In this document: positions 1 through 13,600 of the stretch, one piece after another
Layout of the letters: each line of letters starts with the position of its first letter
How positions within the stretch are numbered: the stretch's first letter is position 1
Origin: Phoronis australis
Taxonomy: Eukaryota > Phoronida > Phoronidae
Length of the DNA: 64,000 bases
Assembly (NCBI GenBank): GCA_002633005.1
Contig: NMRA01000014.1
Location: forward strand, 996,970 to 1,060,969
Reading direction: 5' to 3'
Notes under the pieces: generated by a model
The model's database searches: none
What the model was told of the DNA's origin: nothing
The model's input: the letters and a program-made list of their open reading frames with translations, nothing else
Position numbers and translations under genes: made by a program

Positions 1-1686
1 GAATATTGTCAGTTTACATAATAATAATGCAAACTGTAGTTAACGATAGTTACCTGCAATAGAGAAACAGTTCTACCATAGCATGTGTATGTATAAATTA
101 ATAATCAAATAGTGTGTTATCAGCTGTTAAATGCATGCTTTGCATATTTACGCTACAAATTTTGTCAAATATTTTTCAGCAGGTTTGTTCATTTTTTTAC
201 AACTATCTAGAGGTCACCATGCTAGCAGCGTGTTTGGTCAATAGTTTGGTCTAAATGTCAATGTTTCAACTACAGTGGTTGACTACGGGCGTTTACTTCG
301 TTCTAATCTGGTGGCAGCTGAAAACCATAGTGATCTATTGTCATCATATTAGATGCTAGGTCATCCATAGCTTCACAGCAGGTGACCATCCGTAGTACAC
401 GCCTGCCACGCCTGTTTTGGATTGCTTCTTACTTAGCCATCATTGATATATTTTTATGTAGTCATTGTTAGCAGATCTAATCATAATCAGACCAAGTTGA
501 CTACACGTTGTTTCTTCTGCTGGAACAGGCATGGGGAGGTTTAACAGCGAAAAAATCTGTCGTTTACTGAGAAGTGTCAGTCAGAGTTGATGATTCATGC
601 ATTCAAAGTGTCCGCAGGAGTGGACAAAGTGTCGGCATTATGTTAAGTGTTGCGGCTGAACTCTGAGAAACAATAATATAACTGTTTGCCTTCGTGTAAC
701 ATTAGTTGTAAATATGAAGTACTGTTTGTTTTCCTGGTATTTTAGGGAACTGTAGTGCTGCAGTGGATGGATGTCAGCAGGTGCACCTCACATGGGTGGT
801 GACATTTGTATTCTCCACTTCAGAATCCCTTATTGTTTTATGTGGAACCTGCCCTGCCATCTTAAAAGAAGACTTTTAATTTTGGTCTCTTACCAATTGT
901 GAAATTTGTCTCAAATCATTCTTAGCCCATTTGGAGGAGGCCTCAAAAGAAACCTATTACAAAATGGAGAATAGAAATCGAGTATTTTTTAGTGAAAGCA
1001 CAAGATCAAAACAGCGAAATGTCAGGTTACTTGTGAAGTGATTTTTCTTTTTTCACAAATTGCTGTCTGTTGTGATGCCAAACGCGGAGCAGTGACTTGT
1101 TGCATTCGTCATAACATTATCAACAGTCATTTGTATGCAGACATGCAACTCACTCAAGATCAAAAATATGTTTTGTTTTCATTTTTCGTGGCATCTTTCC
1201 AGGTTATGTACACCTCGTTAACTCAATCTTATAGTGACTCGGTGACTGAAGGGACTTTGAATTGTGAAAGTGCACATGCCAAGCGGCAGATTCGATTTGA
1301 GCAATGAACTAAATACATTTATTTAGCACATTAATTTGAGTGGCAGCTCTGTAACTTTTGACCTTGGATAAGTAGTAAACAACTTTCTACACGGTTGAGG
1401 ATGGTTGTGCTAAAACTGAAATCTTTTTTCTTGTTATGCGGTATATATTTCATATTTGAAGTTCCCCGAGAACCTTAATAATGGGTTTATGGTCCTGGCT
1501 GAGATTTTATTGTACCCTGTGGGTTCTGAATGGTCAGTCCAGAAAGAATAGATTTCTGTTAGAGAAACCACGATGCCTTCTCATTTTCAGATTGAGTTTG
1601 ATGTATTCTGTGCCACCTAGAATCATACAATTTGCAGTGCAGTCGTCAGCACATTTCAACATTTCATTGTTTTTGCTACATTTTAG
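1..1686. other. Left edge, no gene assigned
   Basis: No exon could be assigned in this stretch. The next exon to the right begins in the middle of a VWA domain, so upstream exons of that gene should lie here or left of the window. Open stretches such as 1038-1307 show no VWA-like metal-binding (MIDAS) motif and no recognisable family. It is most likely intron. Confidence 0.4.
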
Positions 1687-4600
1687 GTTTCCCCTTGCCA
1701 AAAAATCCGTTGAGGTACTGCTTCAAACTTTAAGCAAACGTGATCATGTGAGCATCATTGTGTCGCGGTCAGCCTACTGGACTACAACCGGTACATATGT
1801 CAACATAACTTCCACCATGCTGTCCTGTCAGACTGATGGCTTACTGAAGGTTACAGCTAGCAATAAGAGACTACTTCAAGCTAGTTTAGATGATGTCAAG
1901 CCAGAGGGCGCTACTGACCTCAAGTAAGATGGCCTGTTTGCTAGTTCACTGATGAGACATCTGTAGTTGCTTGAAGTGTTTGTGACTGCTGTCTTTAATT
2001 AGAAGTTACCATTTGTAAGCACAGATTTGAACTCTCTAATGTAACTTTATGAAATATGATCATGTGAAATGCTATACACACTGATGTAAGTGTCATTCAT
2101 CACATTTCAATAATGGCCACAACACCACTGCCCCTACTGCGTTTGTCCATAAAACTGTGTCTGTAGGGCACATATCTAAATACTGCGTATCACTATTTTA
2201 CATACATTACGGGACAATCTTGTCATTTTTAGACAAAATTAATTGCTCAAATTGCCTGTTTCTCATTTTTCGATATCTTAGAATGCCTGTGGTTTTTAAA
2301 ACTGTCTGATGAGACGCTGCGGTCAGTACTTGAAAAATGACAAATGCAATATTGTTGGATTTCTTAATGAAAGTTTTACTGCAGATTTATGAAGTATTGG
2401 TGAACTCATGTCGGGTTTTTTTAATTTAGGCATTCAAACTTGGATGGACCAACTTACCAGGCCTTGACACTCTTGGTGACTACAACTCGAGTGCACACTC
2501 ATGTTTCGTTACCCATTAAGTGTCTCATGTGTTGTCATCTTACATGCCAGTGTCATCTTCTTTTCTGGCAAAAGCCTATGCTGTTCGATTTTATGAGGCA
2601 TGACAAGTAAAAATTAAAGTAAGAGTTTCGAATAGACAACTGATTTACTTGGTAGGAGGGGGAGGTAACAAAGAATAGAGCTTTGCATTCTGGGCTGGCA
2701 ATATTAGGCAGTGAAAAGTGGTGAGAGGGGGTGTGGGGGAGGGGTGGAATTGGAAGTGACCGAGATGGACTTGGTGACCAGGGGAGATTACGTAAGCCCT
2801 CATTCAAAAATTAATCTTTTCAGGCGGCACAGGCTTCTGATAATCTTCTGTCATATTAGTTACTGTTTTCAAGTGGCCGCGTTTTGATACCGTCTTGCGA
2901 GGCCAAGGGTCTGGGTGTTTTATTTGAAATGCATCTTTTACATAATGCACTTTGGTTCTTCACACATGTTATTCATTTCTTTATGTGATGGATTTTAGTC
3001 ATAATGGCAAATGAATGCTGTTTTGTAGAAATTCTATGGAAATGGCCTATGATATTCTCGCTAGTCCTGACGTTGTTGGTTGCCATAACATCGTGTTCTT
3101 TGTGGGTGACCATGACGATGATGATGGAAGTTACGTTAGGTGTAGCAAGGGTAGGTCAGTCCGCCACAGGCTTAACATTCATTTGGTACAATGTAGGTCA
3201 GTCTGCAAATGGAGTAGCAGGGATAGGCCATTCTGTTGCAGCTGTAGCAGGGGCAGGTTGGTCAACCAACAGTCTGACCATTAGGTTGCAGGATTGAACA
3301 TTTTGGTTGTTACTCAGTCTTGGCTAAGAATAGACCCTATTGAAACTGGTGATCATTTCTTTGTAACAACGTGGGTAGGAGCTCAAAATGATTCTTGCAC
3401 CTTACTGTCACCAGCTGCATGACATTGATTACTGTTCAACAGGGAGTGACTGTTACGTCACAAAATCAGTTGGTGAACAATACTGTTGGTGTCAACAGTC
3501 ATCCAATGTCATGTTCACCCCTTTGTATAATATGTGTGTCGTTTAGACGTTAATGTCAAATCTCCAGGAAATTTTAATTAAGATTTGATTATGTCTGTCT
3601 GCTCAACAATATGGGTTCACCCTCACTTAAAAATAAGTTATAAGTTATAAGTGATATCATGGTTGAGTTCAAAGTGAAACTATGAGTTCTGTGTCTGCTT
3701 TATTAACCTTATTTCAAAGTTGCATCACTCAGTGTTTCATGCCTACATCATGATTGTGGGTTGACACATTCTCATTCTACTGTGTTGCACTTGACTCCAG
3801 GTTACGCCAAGTATGATGCTAATAATAGAAGACAGTTCAGTCCTGGCAAAATGTGCAAGTACGAGTGGAGACATCTGGCGACTCATATAGCAAACACACG
3901 GATAGAGAAAGGAGTTATGGTGAGTTTTGTTAAGTCCAAGCACAGATCCAGGAGTCTGGCCAGATGTACAGTGTACACTCAGGCAAAGGAGGTATTTTAT
4001 GTTCCTCTGTCCCATCAATACAGCATTGGTGGTACAACTGAAGTCTGGACCCCTTTGGATCTGTGCCTGGACTTGCTTCTAACTTGGATGAATATTAAAA
4101 CTGATGAATATTTCCATGATGCTATATGTTGCCTGCTGACAAGCACCTCTGTCAGCACTTATTATTTTTTACACCACACATTGCCACAAAGATGTGTTTA
4201 GTGCTACACAACAGTCAGGCTTTTTAGACCAGTGTTGTGTAATGGACTTAATTAGACAATAGGTATTTATAATAAATAATTTAAGAGACATCAGTGTATG
4301 TCGTTTGACAGTTATTGTACAGTTATCTTTTATGATGTTTTAATTGATGGTTTATTTTCCAGGTCTCTGTTTTCCCACTGTTAATAAAGCCACGAGGTGA
4401 TCTCTCTCATGAACTTCTGTGTACAAACCATACCAGGGTTTTACAGGTACTGTTGTTAATAAAGCCACAGGGTGATCTCTCTCATGAACTTCTGTGTACA
4501 AACCATACCAGGGTTTTACAGGTACTGTTATTGATTCTTCTGGAATAATGTCAAAATTTGAATAACTTCAAAATGCCATATCGGGAATCAGCTGAAACTT

Positions 4601-7600
4601 TCAAATTCTATGATTGCATTGATCTGATAATCTCTCCGTTGTTGAGAACTGTCATATAGTTCTGTGTAGACAGAGTCAACTTTGTTTTATTCTATGACAG
4701 ATCGAAAAGGAGAGTGACATATACAAGCAGCTGAGGCCCTACTTTGATTACCTGGCTCAGACATCTGGCTACCGTCATGTGTCAGTAACAGATCCTTACC
4801 TAGACAATGGCGGGTTAGGACTGGTGTTTACCGTGTCTGTTCCCGTCTACAGCCAAGTGTCTCGCATGTATGTATAGCACATACTCCCTTTATCACATAT
4901 TTCTGCATTTTGTGACTTGGTTTAGTCATTGGCCCCATTGTGACAACACAAAATTTACACAGTGCCATCCTCGCAGCAGTGACTTGCAGTTTGCTCTTAA
5001 AAATTCGACTGTCCCATGTTTGCTGCTGTCTATTGTGGCAAAACAGCGTTACAATGTTGTTATTGCACGGTATATGGTGCAGAGTTGTTGACTTATTAAC
5101 ACCCTCAGTAAACTGTTAGTTTTGTTTTGTTTTGTTTAACTCATCTGTAATTTTCAAGTTACATGATTTTGTTATGACTTTTGCAGCTTATTAGGAGTTG
5201 TTGGTATCGATGTCTCATTATCAAGCGTGGAAAGTATACTAGCCAATGAAGTGTGGGGCAGTGCTTATGCATTCATGATTGACACTCAAGGCCACACCGT
5301 CATACATCCCGGCATTGTATCGTCATCAAAGGTTAGTTATATTCAGTTTTGAGATGGAACTTTCTACTGAGATGAAGTGCGGCGAACTGAAGCTAATCTG
5401 TATGACTATTAAAAAATTTCTGAGAGGCTGAAGTTTTCACTGTAAAACAGTTTTGCTCTTGCTGTAGTTTTCAATCATTAATTGTGACTTCCATTTGTAA
5501 GTCATTGTACAGTTTGCTGTCTGGGGTGGTAATAAAACTGTTACCACGGGCCACAAAACAAGGCAGAAGCTGAACCCTTGCCACTCTCCACAAAACATGC
5601 ACTGTGAAAACTCTTGCCATGCACAAAGTGTGCCCTTACCCCTTTAGCTGAACTACAACCACTCATAGACACACTTACCAAAAGTGGTATTTAGATGTAA
5701 CTGCAGTGCTTGATGTTTTGTGGAGATTATTAAAGGTTATCTCCCATGGTAAGTGTTTTGTGGAGATTACTAAAGGTTATCTCCTATGGTAAGGGTTTCT
5801 CTTCTTGGTAAGTGTTTTGTCGAGAGTGCTAAGGTTTCTTCTACCATGTTAAGGGTTTCATTTCTGTGTTTTGCAGCCCATGGTATGGGTTCAGTTACCA
5901 TCCCTGGTGGCCATGATAACACTGATGATGTTAATTTCATCAGACTGCTTATACACTGGCATAAGTAGAATCAACTTCCTCAGATACTAAAATGTTGTGA
6001 CTTTGTATATTTTGGACTACTCTCTACAGTCTTTTATCAACAACTGATGACAGGACGTCCAGGTTTCCGGCCGTTCTGTCCTCTGGAAGTAGTATGACGT
6101 CGTAGACAGGCTCAGTGAAGCTGCAATCCTTGATTTCGATTCGTGGTAGGCTTGTTAGTCTTGATATATATGGTTTCTTAACCTTCTTCATATACAGTGG
6201 CACTTATCATGTTATTTTAAAAATGCCATCTGTGTTCAGGTGGATTTGAGCTGGTGCATATTGATATTTCCCCCATTCCATGTTGTGTTCTGTTGATTTC
6301 TAGCTCATTGCTGACCCTGTCTATGTGGATATTGGGCTGTTGGAGCCAGACTCACAGGAGTTCACCAGTGTAATTAATGACATGGTCAACCAGCGAACAG
6401 GAAGTAAAAGAATCAACAACACGAGACGTGCTGTGTACACAGATGGCGCTGTTGTGTGGCATAGTGTACCTTATACACACTATGTGTATGCAGGCATCCG
6501 CAGTGAGTACTGCTGGCAAACAACTGAATGTGTTGAGGAAAAAATGTAGTTCATGTTTCATTATTCAGTTTTGATGTACACTGTCAATATAACCGTGTTA
6601 TGAGTATTCACAACTAGCCTTTTTATGCTTGCAGCAGTTTTTTGAGAGATGATTTTTTTGTGTTTTGAAATTAGATTTTAAGAATAGTGATGTAATAATC
6701 AGGCTCATCATAACAGGTTTACTGGCATTTTATTTACCAGTAAATAATAATTCCGTTTTGTTGGCTTGTTGTTGCAGACTCGGACTACTCCATATGTCTG
6801 TCGATGGCCGACAGTGATGAAGATTACAGGCATCCTGTGGCCTCAGTTAGAAGCAATGGGCCTCCCTCACGTGTTATGATTAGTAATGACCTCAAGGCTT
6901 ATAGTGGTAGGCAAATAGTGTGCTTATTTTACATTATGGTAACATTTCATGTTGTAAAACTATTCCAAACTTTAGTGGAAAGGTACTGTGTTAAACGAAT
7001 ACAAATGACAGCGACACCTGGAGATGGGGATTGAGAATTTAGAATTGAGGTTGACTTTGAAAACACCGTTGTTGCCATCAGCTACACAATGGCTAGACAA
7101 TGGGTCATCAAGGACAAAACAGCATGTCATATAAAGTTAGGCATGACGTGTGATGCATTTAAGTCACATGAGCAGTTGAAATAAAAGAGGCATTTTCATT
7201 TGTTCGTAATGCAAAAAGTTGTAAAATAGTACATAAAAATTTGAAATTGACTGCGTAGCATTTGTGTATTATGTCACATACATTAACTGATGACTGAGAT
7301 CAGTGCGAATTTGCTATATGAATTTGTCGGGTAAATAGTCTTTTTCATTTGATTCTTTAAAGAGCTTTAAGTTCTGATTTTCCTTCGAAAACGCATCATT
7401 TTGTACATAAAAAGCGTTTATATGCCTATTCAACACACATTCATGCTTCACGTCCTTAATATGGAAACGAGGCACTTTGTCACAACTATGTTCTCTTTGG
7501 ATAATTTCTGTCGAAGAAAATGGTACCTAACTTTTCATGAGGACATCAGTTCCAAGAGGTCAATCAGAAAGTTCAAAAAGTCATCAGTTTCTGTCCACAA

Positions 7601-10600
7601 TATAGTCGTTGCTCATGGATTAATTGCTCTGCTTCACATAAAAAGGAACTTACTAGATCAGTGTTCATGATGATCCTCACAGTTCTTGTAAAATCAGTTG
7701 ACAAAATACAAGGTGTCATAAAGATGGACTGAGTTTTTAATGCAACACTTTTGATGCTTCGATTTTGAAGTCTCATTCCCATCTGAAAAATCCTGAAATC
7801 ACTTGAAACTGTCCTTAGCATGCCCAAAACTGTCCCTCGAGTAGTCAAAAATTCCCCATTTGAACTCACACTCAATCTTGGCATCAGAAGGTCTGTAAAA
7901 GTTCACTCTTTTTGTGTTGCCATCTCAGTAAAGAGAACAGTTAATGAATTTAGTTTGTGGCTTTAGTGTAGGGATTATTACGTGGTCTTGAGTAAAGGCT
8001 GTCATTCATGGGAGTCCTTGATTCCCTGCCTCACTACAGAAATCTTGGTCCTCTTTTTCATTTGGGTTTTGGGATGAATATCAAGGCTATCGTTTGAGTT
8101 TTTTCTTTGCATCTTCTGTACATCTCATTCTGTAGTCACTCTTACCCTAGGTTAGTCAAACCATTCATTGTACATTTTTGTAATTTTAGCTCCATTGTGG
8201 AATATCTCCTCGATCGGCTTAGCCCCGAGGTCGTTCTGTAACCCTGAGAAGTACATAAACGAAGGGTTGCCTTCAGTTGAAGACATGGAAAAGTATGTCA
8301 ATTCTGAAGATTTTAACGAATGTCCTACAGGCCTGTACCATCGCTCAGTCAGGTGAGTAGTGCAGAGCATGGTTAAAAGTGTTCATCACAGTTGTGGCAG
8401 GCACTGGCATTGCAAGAATCATTTGCCCAACTATTTTTCCATTATCAACCTGTGCTTTATCAAGGATATTGTTCATAAAGTGCTGTAAATAATTTGCATT
8501 TTTTCAATGTGGCACTAAAATTAATTGTTTCCTAAAACATTTCGGATATATTCTGATCAGAATTTGTTTGATGCATCCTATAATTTTGCCATTACATCTT
8601 ACAGAGCTGATGTAAAACTTACGTCAGCACTTGAACAGCTGTGGGTAAGCAGGCCAGTGGAATTACAACAGGCTATTCCTTGGACTTATATTGGTCTTGA
8701 GAGTGGAGTGACAAGATCATACCCAGCTGCCCCAACTAGTGTGACCTTTGACCCTACAACGTAAGTATCTCCATTGGTCTCGGAGATTTGTGTTACAAGA
8801 TCCAACTGTCTCAAGTAGTGCACCTCTTTAGCATCCAAAGTATGTGTCTCCATTTGTCTAGAAAGTTGAGTGACAAGGTCATACTCAGATGCCTCAGCTG
8901 GTGTGACCTTTGACCTTACAAAGTAAGTATTTCTGCTACCAGGGTGATGAGATCATACTCAGCTGGTATGACCTTTGGCCCTACAAAGTAATTATTTCCA
9001 TTGGTCTAAAGAGTGGGTGATGAGGTCATACTCTGTTGCGTCAGCTGGTATGACCTTTGATCCTACAAAGTAAGCATCCCCATTAGTTTAGAAAGTGGAG
9101 TGCCCTAAGTAATGGGACCTTTGTCCCTTCAAAGTAAATATCTTGAATACCATAAAATTGAACCTCATTCTGTGATGTTTGTTACTTTGCAGACATTTCG
9201 TAATCTCCTATTATTGTTCAATTTATTTCCTTACAGTTTCCATAATGTCTCAGTGGGTTAGTTCCACTTGGCTTTTAAATTGAAAATCCAATTTATCCAA
9301 TAGTGAGCATAAAACCAAATGCAACAAAATGTGGTGGTGTAAAGGTACATTTCACGAAATTGGTGAATTGCCCTTTAAGCTTATTTGTTGATTATGTCAA
9401 ACCTGCTACTGCAGTAAATGGTATTTGCAGTGTCTAGTGTTACATATTGTATGGTCTGTTACATCTGTGTGTAGTACTGGCAGTGTATTGTATGGTCTGT
9501 TACAGCTGTCTACGGTACCGGCACACTGTCATCAACAAGGGGTAACTGTCATTGTCTAGTGTTTAGTATGTATGGTCTGTTACAGCCGTCCATGGTACCG
9601 GCATGCTGTCGTCAATAAGGGTAAACTGGCAGTGTCTAGTGTCTATCGTGACGACGGTGGAGTCGGTAAAGTGGTCACACTGTCTCGAACTATACACAGG
9701 GGAGGGCACCCACCACCTGTCCAATGTAACAGTAAGTAATAGGGAATTGAAGGGGGTGTTGCCCATTTCGGATAAAAGTAATTGCAGCCAAAATTGATCT
9801 TTTAATCATTTTCATGGCTACTTACATTCTTTTGATGTCCTGGCACATAATTCTCAAAACATTGTCTTGTGGTAGCTTAATGTAGAAATTACTTGATTTT
9901 CATGCATCCATGTAATGGAAACTGTACGCAACGAAACTTCCGAAAAAGTATGCTTACAATGTGCTGTAGAATATTCCTCAGTAACCTCTGCATTGGTTTG
10001 AAGCTGAAAGCAGTTAATCAGCAGGATGCATTGTGGGTAAGGCTGTAGCAGGACTACCTCCAATGTCTTGGAACATTGTCTCACTAGCGCTACCTAGGGA
10101 ACATCAAACTGCCCTTGCTGTATTGTGGAGAAAGTGTTAATAATTGTTATTTGTGAAATTTGTTTGCTTCCATTAATTTTGTAGGTCCATCAGCTAATGG
10201 GTGCAGTTGTCAGTTGAACTCTGACTGTGAGTCTGGCATTTGTCTGTCATTGAAGTGTGCTAGCCGTGTAGTGAGTGGTGTCCTAGCCATGGACATACAT
10301 TACGATCACTGGGACAACATGGTGAGACGACTCAGTGACGGCTTAGGCATCACATGTGGCCAGAGGTGAGCAGTGGGGGTGGAACTGCTTCAGAACAGTC
10401 GTATTTAGGCCATTTGATCTATGCAACAACGTTTTAGTTTTGTCGTCTTCAAAATGAAATAATTTGAAAGACGGGGTTAGTATTCATTACATAGTTGACC
10501 AATCAAATAAGTTAAGTCAAAAGGTATGAATAGCATCTGCTGTTAGCACAGTCTCTCAAAGATGATTGAACATTGACCAAGTCTACCTAGTGTGAGTGCA

Positions 10601-13600
10601 TCTCCAAATAAAAGTGTGTATCCAGCGAACTGACATTTTTAACAGAAGGTCACACTGTGAGCGCACCATGAGGGATGTGGTATGGAATGAACACTTTTTC
10701 ACCCTACTCCGTACTTTTGTGTTAAGGCTGAAGTCTTGCTGTGAAAGTTTACATGACATACTATGAGATGTATTTCCCTGGACTTTGAATAAACTATCCT
10801 ATTTATTTAGAAAATTGATTTAGAGGCTTAAATTTAAAGGAATAAAATGAAAGAAAAAACAACAAACTTGATTCAGGTATTCAAACACACTCAAAATACA
10901 ACTAGTAAGATTGTTTTTTTAAACAAATCAGCAAAAATTGCAAGAGTGTTGGTTCGTGGGTAATGTGAAACATACTAGGCACATGTGCCCGCTGTATATT
11001 ATGCAGAATACTTCCTGTAAGAAACTTTTTTGATGAAAAATGCATTGTTTTAGATAGAGGTGCATGCACAGGCCTAAATACACGCATCTATGGCTATTCT
11101 TATGCTTGACTATCACTGTTCTAACATGCTGAATCTTTCAATTTATGTTGAAGGTAGTCGTACCCAGCAGCCAATTTGAGATTAACTAATTTTAGTCAAT
11201 TTCTGTAAGTTATTTTTGATTTAAAATGAAGGTGTGTATAACTTCCTCAGTGAGAACACTGGTTTCCAAGAAGGTTCTCATTATTGTAGGTATCCTTTGA
11301 TACGTAAATCATAATAATTACTGAAAATTTTCAGGTGTTACATTGTGGACACATCTGGCAACTTTGTCTTGAATGCTGACTTCCTGAAGGTATCTGACAA
11401 TCATCATCACCTTTATCAGGAGAAGTCCCTGGCCACTGAACATGGATATATATTCAATGACCTTATTCAGTGGGGAGTCTTTGAGTTAAGGGATAGGATT
11501 GATTACCAGGCAAAGTGCCAGCTGGATGAGGAAACATGTGTTGAGGTAAAGGAGACCAAGATTGTATGGTTTGGTTAGTGACAGGTGAATCAAGGGGTAC
11601 ATTTGATTGGGTAGATTTTGGCCAAGGTGAACCGATGCATATGAATGTGGGCCAGTGGCCACTTTTGGTTTGGGTAAATATGTACTAAAAGGCATGGTGG
11701 AGCACTAAACATGGGTGAAGGCTCCGCCACTGGTGGCCAGTTATGTTCCTAATAGCTCTCATTTAGTATCAACTCCAGACGACAGTGATTTCCAAAAATG
11801 CAGATCTAGTCCACTTTAAAGGAATTTCCGCAGCCTTGTGTTTAACAATCTGATTCACACATCAATTATTTACTGAGCTTGGCTAGTGTTTTTATCGTCA
11901 GGTAAAGCAGTAGTTGCTCTACTTCATAAAATAAACTAGGATCAGTGTTCATGATATCGAATGTTGATGGCGCTTGCAGTTCTTATACTAACGTGTTATT
12001 GGTAACTATAAAAATTGCTGTAAAATGGGCCTACTTTCTAATGAATTATGGGCCAAGAACACTCTGGTGGTAGCCTAAGTGGGATAAGGGGCTGAAGAAC
12101 ACCAGATTTTATGGGTTTAGTTGGTGATGGTCCAAGAGACACTGGTGGTCAGATAAACAGGACAAAGGCCACCAGACTGAAGCAGACCAAAATCCTTTTG
12201 TTTTATAAATAGTGATAACTAGGTCAGGCCGAACTGGTGGTTGAGTTACTATATGCCAATGGGCACTGGTGGTTAGGTAAATATGGTCTCAGCGGCACTG
12301 GTTGTTAGGTAAAGGGTATTCAGGTGGTCAGGTAAATGGGACAAGAGGTGGTGAAATGGAGCAGGCACTCAGGTTGATGGCTTTAGTTGGTAATGAGCCA
12401 ATGTGTACTACATGAATGAATCAGGTCAGAGTTGATAGGTTCAGTTAGTGATTGGCTTAGGGATTTTCTTTCAACCACATTGAAAGACTGTGTTGAGACT
12501 TATTTGAACATGGGTTGAGGCTGTCGTAAATATGTTGACTTGTTTTAATGTACTAGCTGTTCGTTGGCACAGCAAATTTTTTTCTCCACTTGTGTTATAT
12601 AGTTAATGAAAACACCATGCCCATTTACTCATGCATTTTTGGTTGATCTTAGTAAGTTTAAAAGATTTTTTATATGAGTTCAGGATCAATCATACTTAAT
12701 TACCAGTTATATGTCTTATCTCTGAGCAATGATAAATGGTCAAAAGATGATTACCAGCGGGAACAGCTAGATGGCATTTCCCAACTCGCTACTGTGAATT
12801 TTTGGGGTGACTTAATATAGCCCCTTCACTTTTAATTTGTGGCTTCTTTTGTTTGAGGATAAGGGAATGGAGATAAGTGCTAGTGATTGTCACTACTTGT
12901 TCTGCCTGTTTGTGGCAACCTTTTTCCTGCCTACTTTAAAATTAACCCATCTTTGAAAATTAAATTTTTTCATTGTTTAAATCATAAAATTTGGTTACTA
13001 ACAACAGCTGTTTCTTAATTTGTCGATGTATCCCAGCCTTTATTGTGTAACCTGCCTGAGCAACACAATATGGCAACTTGTCTTGTGCGTTTAGAAGCTC
13101 CTGAAGAATGCTGGGAAATTTAAATGGGAGCACCAGTCATGTAATGAATGATACAAGGGATACCCACCAAAATGGAGGGCTCTAGCCTTATGTGTTAGTA
13201 GAGAAAGTTGGATAATGTGTGTGAATGCAATAAAATACTTAACTTCAGGCACCGACATCGTCAAATCAGCGTGGTCCATTACCCTCTTATCCTTCGTCGG
13301 TAGCTTGTGTGAAGACAGTCCTCTACTACAAAGGCAACTGGACCAGGGCTGACCAACTTGGAGTAATATCAGGTATGGGAGAGAGTGTATGACAAGGGAC
13401 CACACTATTGAGAGGATATGGTGTGTGTCATGAGTCACATAGTGGGTGACATCATCAGTGTCATCAGGGGTCACATTACTAAGGATAATGCATGGCATGG
13501 AATACAGTGTAGTGTTACTGGGCCTCATGGTATACAGTGTAGTGTTACTGGGTCTCATGGAATACAGTGTAGAGTTACTGGGCCTCATGGAATACAGTGT

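Noticed and set aside
3004..3297. Membrane-like ORF starting MANECCF
   Set aside because: Overlaps the VWA exon in a different frame; the other frame (YDILASPDVVGCHNIVFFVG) fits the family.
7401..7884. ORFs on both strands in an intron of the CACHD1-like gene
   Set aside because: No similarity to the family and no matching splice phase; treated as intron.
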